Origin: Penicillium oxalicum
Taxonomy: Eukaryota > Ascomycota > Eurotiomycetes > Eurotiales > Aspergillaceae
Direction: 5' to 3'
DNA length: 64,000 nucleotides
Assembly: GCF_001723175.1 (NCBI RefSeq)
Contig: NC_064650.1
Span: 5,084,001-5,148,000 of the forward strand
The notes below the pieces were generated by a model. The model saw only the letters and a list, made by a program, of their open reading frames with translations. It had not been told where the DNA came from and did no database searches. A program made the translations under genes and the position numbers. Shown in pieces: positions 57,401 through 64,000 of the stretch; position 1 is the first letter of the stretch; each line of letters begins with the position of its first letter.

Positions 57401-60400
57401 CCTGGGCATGAAGAACCTCATAGCTCGATTGGTTCTTCAAGAAACCAGTCAAGCAACCACCCATATGCAGACATGTCTTAAAAATAAATAGTAAGATGAA
57501 GCAGACCCTCTGCACTCGCTAATCTTCTCACTGTCCCCGGCTGACCACTTGGGGTCCAGCTTGACCTCGGAATGACCCGACGCGTGATATGCAAATGAAT
57601 GTGGCTGCGAGCATCGAAGTCCAGTGATTCAAGTCCGGACAATTCTCGGTGTTGGAATTCGGCACACCAGCGACCTGGTGTGCTCAGGTCAATGGGGCGT
57701 TCTACTTGAAATATCTCTATGGTGTTCTATTCAACCGGTCTCATTTCCCCCACATGCTGCAGCCGAAAAGCGTCGCATACGGCGCTTGGTGAGAAAGCGC
57801 ATTGTTCAATGCTCCAGTACCTAGTAGTACCGACAGCCTTTTCACGTAAGATCTATCTTCGGCGTGATGCTATATTCAGATTTTGCTTTTGTATTCTTGA
57901 AATGTGGACCGCTTGACAATATCGATCACTACCTACCGAGGTGCTCGGTGCAACGCTCATGGAGTGAGGAGGTACATACCTAACTCACTACTATCGAGGT
58001 GATCACTCGGCCGCGCCTATATATTCTGGACCATCCCCAACATACTAGATACCTAGCCTCACGGCTCATGCCGACGCCTAGGTTTCCAGCCCTGGACTGT
58101 ACCTAAGAAGGAGCGACACGCTTGTCTATTTTTCTCATTTTTTTTCATCTTTTCTTTCTGGTGATCCTTTTCCATCTTTCTTCTCGACTGCGAGAGTTAA
58201 TTAATGTCAAATCTCCTTGTTGGGGAGAGAAGTTGCCGTGAATTAGCCACCATTATGACGTGAACGCTCTGGGAGTAATAAGAGCTAAGTTGACCGCTTA
58301 AAAGTTATTCCATCAGCTCTAAACATTCGGCCCTTTTCCGCTCAGGCACGGGGATCATGGTACACAATTCCACGCTAAGAGCAAGGTACTGACTCTTAAC
58401 TGACTCGACCGAAGTGTTCCTCTTTTTCTTCCTGCCCCGCCCATAGCCCAAGCAGTTCGCTTTTTAGGCACATTCCTGAAATGGCTAGTCACGCTAGTAT
58501 GGTATCCACTCCACACCACCTCCCTCCCCCATTCAGGTGCCTGTCGTGAGCCTCTCTGGTCGAGCTCGAGAACTGAGCTAGTGAGCGAGTGGTGCGTGGG
58601 CCAGTCATGAAGCACTCTTTGCGCCTTGTTGTGCCCGCCTTCTAGGCCATTGCTCTGCTGTGGCTGGTTGCTTTGCGGACTCTTTGAATTGGTACATGCG
58701 ACTGAGGGATTATTCCCGCTGGCACTTATCTCCACATCGTGTTTGCTTGATGGTGACTGCAAAAGACGCTGAGAAATCTCTTAAGAATTTCCAAGCGAGA
58801 AGACACTCTCTTTTCACATGATTCTCGAGGCTGGAAGGAAAAATAAAAGCCCGGCTCCAGCCGCGTCACTCCCTAGGTAGGTGTTTCTCAATTTGACCGT
58901 CTGCACGGTTCCAACCACTTCACAAGAAGGTAAGTGATCTACATATCTGCACATACGTCAATCACCATTGATAGTGATTGGTCCGCTGTACGATCAAGTT
59001 TTATCCATGGAATGACGGTGAATCCTCGAGCTGAAGAGCTGAGCTTAGCTATGATCTGATGATGATAGTGGTGGTTGTGATATGATGGGTTCGACGAGTG
59101 AAAGACAGTCTGACCATGAACCCACGGTCTCTGAGATGGGGAGACCCAGAGATCCGGAAAGGATCATCATTATGATTCCATGAATCTCGCACATGGCGCC
59201 CATACATGGCATGGCTGACGCTGAGTGGTCGAGAATACAAGCCTCGAGGCCATCCCCCGTTGTTCATGCCGCTTTTTCTTTCCCCTCCCCCTCCTTTTCA
59301 AGTGGCAGACGTCCAGTCCAGGCCTGTACGTCACTCGGTAACTTGACTGTGATTGTTCCTCTGTTGCAATGTGATGATGGGGAAGAGAAGGTGAAGCGAA
59401 GTGACTCGACGGTCTCTTGTCTCTGGCTGACCAGACTCCGCCCCTGGCGGGATGTGCCGAATCATCAACAACGCTGGGTGCCGAAGATCCGACCGTGCCC
59501 GACAAGAACAGTCCAAGACCATTCGTCGGTGGCAATCAGGGGAGGTCACGAATCAGAGCACCGGGAGAAAGCCCAGATGCCATCGAAAAACTCGGCAATG
59601 AGCTCCAGTGATTGGTGTCTTGAACCAAGGCTGGACAGAACCACGCGTCATAATAAGATTTACCCGTCCATCCGATGGGAAAACAATCGTGACGTGTTTG
59701 CTACAGTATACTCACTTACCCTCGTCACGTTTTCCCTCTGACTCAACTCCAGCTGATAGGCAAAATTACAGGTCGTGACTGCTCTTTCCATGGGAAAGGG
59801 GCGCTGAAGGGTCATCAAAGGCGCCGAGTCTGCACGAGATCGCTCCAGCCCTGACTACTGAATGTTCGATTCAATGAGACAGAACGATCCTCTGGCCAAG
59901 GCATCTGGATGCAAATGAACCAGCCAGATATCTCGGTGTAAATGATAGAATCTCAACAACACTCCAGCAAGTTGACCGCTCATTCTCTTCATCTGCCAGA
60001 TGGAGACTGCTCTTGAGAAACACAAGCAAGCCCCATTGGATCCCCCGGGGATCTCCCAAACCCTTCTGAAACGAGTTCCCACGTGCCCGCAAGGATTGTG
60101 CAGTGGCGATTTAGAGTGTACGCCCTTTGTGCGCGAGCGTGCATTGACGCAGGAAAAAAAAAGCAACAGTCAGCATGATCTGAAGCGGTGCCCGACTGAT
60201 CGACACTATCCGCTGCCCACCGAGTTGCCAGGACTCAGCCATTCAGTGCGATGTAAGGGGTCGGCTCATTGTTTTTTTTTTGTGTTGTTGTGTTGTTTGT
60301 TTCAATCAGACTCTCTTCCAAGACCTGCTTTATCTTTTTGTCCACATGCTGACTTGGCAGTTAGTAGCAAGTTCCATAGCCCGGATGTAACCCTTCCGGA

Positions 60401-62192
60401 AAGCGAGTCCTGTCCCCTGTGATGTTTGGTCCGTGTAGGTGGGTGGTACTGTCATGTTTTTTTTTATCGGTAGCAGCAAGCACTCGGGCGAACGCCCCGT
60501 TGTGCTGGTGTACAGAAATCCCACGTGAACCCTTGACCTGCATGCATGACAGCAGATCGCGACTCTAACGCAGTTTCAAGACTGCAAGGGGACTTTGCCT
60601 CGCCCCCCTCTCTTGTCCCTCTCCTCTTCGACTTGACGAACGAAGAGGGGGCAAAAAAAGACAAGAATCGACAAATTACTGACGTTTCAAGTCTGCAGGC
60701 AATGGTTCATACCGCCATGTGGCTTTCGGCATGGATGATGGTCGTCGCACATGAGGTACGTGCATGAATGTAACCGTGGCGCGGGAACGTGATCAAGTCT
60801 GGACGGAAACCGAAGGTCTCCATCTCTACTTGTCATTTGCCAGTATTCAAAGCCAAAGGATGTATGTATGATATGTAGAAGGTAGATTTACTGGTCTGTG
60901 GTGGCCACTCAACGGATCTTGCCATTCACCCCAGACCTCCTCCACTCGTCCACGATTTCCCCCTCCCCCCAAAAGATCCACGGTCGAACAGAACTAGCCA
61001 GATACTTTGTTCATCCGAAGAGGTACAAGGGCTGTGGCGTGATTCCCGATCAAGGCCAGCCCATGCAGACCTTACTCTGGACAGAATTAGAGAATGCGCG
61101 TACCTGGCGAAGAAAAAAAAAAGATGATGATCAGGGGAGATGTGTCGTCAATCTTGAGATACTTTCTTTTTTCCCCCTTCCTCAAAAAGAAACTTTAATA
61201 GCGCGAACTGATTAATTCTACAAACTTCAATATCTCATACGCGTCTTCAGCTCAAGACGATAGTCTTTTTTTTCCGTTCTGTATAGTAAGCACATAGCTA
61301 CCACCTACCATCCCCATTTGAACATTCTATTCCACCCCTCTGACGGCCATGACGGGACATGGACCTGACATCTTCGAGGTTCCCCCTCCCCTCCCTCATC
61401 GCTAAGCGCGGGTACGCAGTATATAGCATCTCACCAGCTTGTTCCCAATGCTTGGCAACGCATCGAAGCATATTGACAACATCCACCAGGGAATCTCCTT
61501 CTGACTTTCTAAGTTCCTCACGGGGCCGGGGCCGATCCCGAACCATCTCCCCCGCCAATTTGCATGAACACGGTCAAGAGCCCGGTCCAGCCCCAAATGA
61601 AGGGACCGTGAGTTCCTAGACTGTGACATAAGATGGTCATAATTTATCAATAGTCCGTAAGCCTCCTGTAACTTCCAACGGTGTCGAATGGACTCGGACT
61701 CGTCGAAGCGAGCCGAAATCGATGGAACCAGGGATCTCGTTAGTAGCTGGCATGAGCCGCTCACTTTTTCTGGATTCGGTTTAGAGGAGAGAGAGAGGAA
61801 ATGCAGTGGTATGCGGTTATCTGCACAGTGTACACAGGCTCTGAGAAGATTGAAGTCGGGGACGAGTTGACCACTTCCTGTACGTGGATCTTACTGTAGG
61901 TACTAGCCAATGCATGCATATTGATCAGGCCTCCAGGGCCCACATCGGCCAGTAGATATAGCTTTAAAGGAAGAGAAAGAGTGTCAGCGTGTCGGGTTCA
62001 AAGGGAGAGGGAGGAAGGGAAAAAGCAAATTCCGCAAAGCAACATTGAAGAATCGTTGTATGAGATAAGTGGTTGTTTTTTTTTTTCTTTTTTTTTTTGG
62101 CGATCAACTTTGACAGGATGTTTCACATTGCTCACACGTGGACCTCTGACATTTGAGAAGCTACTTTTGAGTCTTTGGCTGTGCCGGTCGCC

Positions 62193-62208
62193 GGGGGGGG
62201 GGGGGGGG
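62193..62208 (+). repeat. G16 homopolymer
   Basis: Sixteen consecutive G residues in a stretch also rich in poly-T; non-coding. Confidence 0.8.
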
Positions 62209-63967
62209 TGGTTGCTTTTCTTTTTTCTAATTTGTTTTTTTTTTAAAGTTTTCCTTTCTGGTTGTACGAATCTCTTCAGTCTCCCTCGTACAGGTCTACC
62301 CTGAATTCCCCCCAAATCGCTCGATTTATTGCCCGGCGTGACGCTAGATGCCCATGGCCCATGTACGCATGCGACTGCATTTCATTGGTGGAATGCGGGA
62401 TCAAGGTCAAGGCCGCGGAAGTGTAGCAGCACGAGTCAAACGGGATCGATTCGTATCAAGTGTTTTTGACCTTTGATAGAGAAAGCAAATATCATACGTC
62501 AACGGTCCAAGTAGTTTCATGGCCCGATGTCCTAGACACTCGTTTGATCGTCATAAAATGCCACAGATTATCCCAAGTCATCGCGAGAATTCGGAACCAA
62601 AGCGTCAAATTCAACTCAGGTCAATGTCAGCTCGGCTCGGGCCTCAACTGTTGCTTGGTGAGGTTCCAGATTGCCCCTCTCGACGGATTTTCGGCTCATG
62701 TTTAACGGAGGGCCAAGAGTATATTCATCAGCGCTCTCATCCGAGGTGTAGATTTAGTCCGTGTGTGCCCCGGGGGCAAATGACGACGGGAACTTGGGAT
62801 ATGGGACCTGACTACGAGGATGCGATTGTAGATGAGGATGATATAACGAGTAGTGCGCGAGTGCCCCCCTATTCATCGGGCATACAGGGAAGGGGGGGGC
62901 TGTAAATTTAGCATATAGGAGTTGAATCTTCACGAGTCTATCTGCTTCAACTTAGCGGCTCATTTTTCCCGATTGGGATGGGAACCCTTAATTATCTTTT
63001 TTCTTCTTCTCCGTGCTGATTGAGAGGTTTTTTTTTTCGGTGCGCGGTGCGTACGGGGGATCGAGGGATGCGAGTACTACTCGACTTGGTATATCCCATT
63101 TAAAATTGTGAACAGAATGTATTCATGGCCGTTGGATGAATCTGGACCGTAGTATGTGAGATACCTTCAGTATTTACTGCCTATATGTCAGCGATTTATT
63201 CGAAAGAGAACATCTAAGATACTAACGGAAGCATCCGTGATAGGTACCTGCCCTACATATAGTTCCCAGGCCTGTATGTATGAAATTCGAACTGATACGG
63301 ATCATCACCACTCAACAAGACAAGCTCTTTCCTCCTCTTGAAACCAGACCGTCTATTGAGGGTTCCGGACAGAATATTCCATCTCCATATCTATTCAAGG
63401 CACTCGGTGGACTATGCTTCACCGCGCAAGTTATCAATTACGAGTAAGAGCTCTCCGCCGGCCGTCTATGGATCATGCTGTAAATTAGGTCTGATTCCTC
63501 AAGTCAAAGTTGGCCACTGCATCCTTCGACCCGATCCGGAATTGAGGTTGTGTTGGTCGTGCAGATAGGTACCATTAGAGGTAGGAGACCTGCTGTCGAC
63601 CCGCAATCATCTGGAAAAACATCTAGATCCCTAGGTTCGCGACTGGAACCATCTCCAACATGCGCACGCTGTCATCGTTGCGTATCTTGCACCAACTCAC
63701 AGGACTTCTACAGCACCGCCCGCCCACAAACAAGCATGTAAGAATCGTGAGGAGGTAAGAAAAAAGAAAAGAAAAGAAAAGAGAGAAAAAAAAAAGTCAG
63801 CATCTCGTTCCGCCCATAAATCATCATCATTCTCAGAGAATAATGTGACGACCAACGCGGTCGGACTCGAGGGCGGTGCTGCTGTGGGCCTGCAGCAGCA
63901 CCGTTGGCGTTGGCGAAGCCCCACAGTTACTGTTCACTGAAATCATGAAGCGAAAGTAGAGCGAGCA

Positions 63968-63972
<5 letters not shown>

Positions 63973-64000
<28 letters not shown>
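63973..64000 (+). repeat. TC microsatellite at right edge
   Basis: Pure TC run that continues to the last base of the window. The permease gene has a CT run just before its start codon, so this could be the leader of a plus-strand gene beginning beyond the edge. Confidence 0.85.

Larger units (their letters stand above)
49211..64000. other. 14.8-kb region without recognisable genes
   Basis: From the zinc-finger gene's start to the window edge I cannot support any gene. The longest ATG-started frame is about 182 codons (59193-59741) and has no recognisable motif. Sequence composition is ordinary, without the TpA-rich signature of RIP, and no terminal repeats, transposase or reverse transcriptase motif were found. 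Poly-A and poly-T tracts, a G16 run at 62193-62208 and small perfect palindromes near 54.3 kb occur. The first few kilobases probably hold the zinc-finger gene's promoter and leader. Confidence 0.4.

Noticed and set aside
59193..59741. Plus-strand ATG frame of 182 codons
   Set aside because: Longest ATG frame of the right desert, but overlapped by open frames on the other strand and with no family features; left uncalled.
40364..64000. Transposon or RIP-mutated repeat explaining the gene desert
   Set aside because: Base composition is ordinary, and no terminal repeats, transposase or reverse transcriptase motifs were seen on either strand.
1..64000. tRNA genes
   Set aside because: A by-eye search for box-B-like GTTCGA words on both strands found no hit with a matching box A and acceptor stem; a dedicated scan could still find one.

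Overview
The window looks like nuclear DNA of a filamentous ascomycete, most likely Eurotiales (Penicillium/Aspergillus type). Almost every gene carries short introns (58-169 nt) with GT...AG ends and fungal donors such as GTAAGT and GTATGT. Several CTAAC-like branch sites are visible. The isocitrate lyase has the exact 538-residue length and N-terminal register of Aspergillus AcuD. Genes lie on both strands with kilobase spacing. I saw no rRNA, no convincing tRNA, no transposon and no CRISPR.

Left part (0.5-29 kb), mostly housekeeping and primary metabolism: a small DMAC1/DUF4536-like protein divergent from the AP-3 mu subunit; an AAAP amino-acid permease; a class-3-type aldehyde dehydrogenase; isocitrate lyase; neutral trehalase; a short-chain dehydrogenase/reductase divergent from an OTU-domain protease; a thiol-methyltransferase-like enzyme convergent with the OTU gene; and a DHA1-type MFS exporter. 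Aldehyde dehydrogenase and isocitrate lyase are neighbours on the same strand and could both serve growth on lipid-derived carbon. The trehalase has an AGGGG (stress-element-like) cluster upstream, and the isocitrate lyase has a CreA-type palindrome upstream. After the MFS gene comes about 3.3 kb with one possible gene relic broken by a stop codon.

Middle part (30-40.4 kb), accessory-looking: a very large acidic, repeat-built protein (about 1,688 aa) with lysine-rich blocks and a basic tail; a Cys-rich F-box-like protein; and a divergent pair of small membrane proteins that both carry the interferon-inducible IFI6/IFI27 (Ifi-6-16) domain and share an intron at the same codon and phase. This pair is the most unusual gene content in the window.

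Right part (40.4-64 kb), a near gene desert: in about 23.6 kb the only gene I can support is a two-finger C2H2 transcription factor (47.9-49.2 kb), with about 7.5 kb of gene-free DNA on its 3' side and at least 14.8 kb on its 5' side. The desert holds microsatellites, long C or G homopolymers, a G-quadruplex-like minisatellite and short perfect palindromes. This layout fits a regulator with a very large control region or non-coding transcripts, but genes I could not recognise cannot be excluded.

All gene models were spliced by eye from reading frame, splice sites and family knowledge. No similarity search was run.
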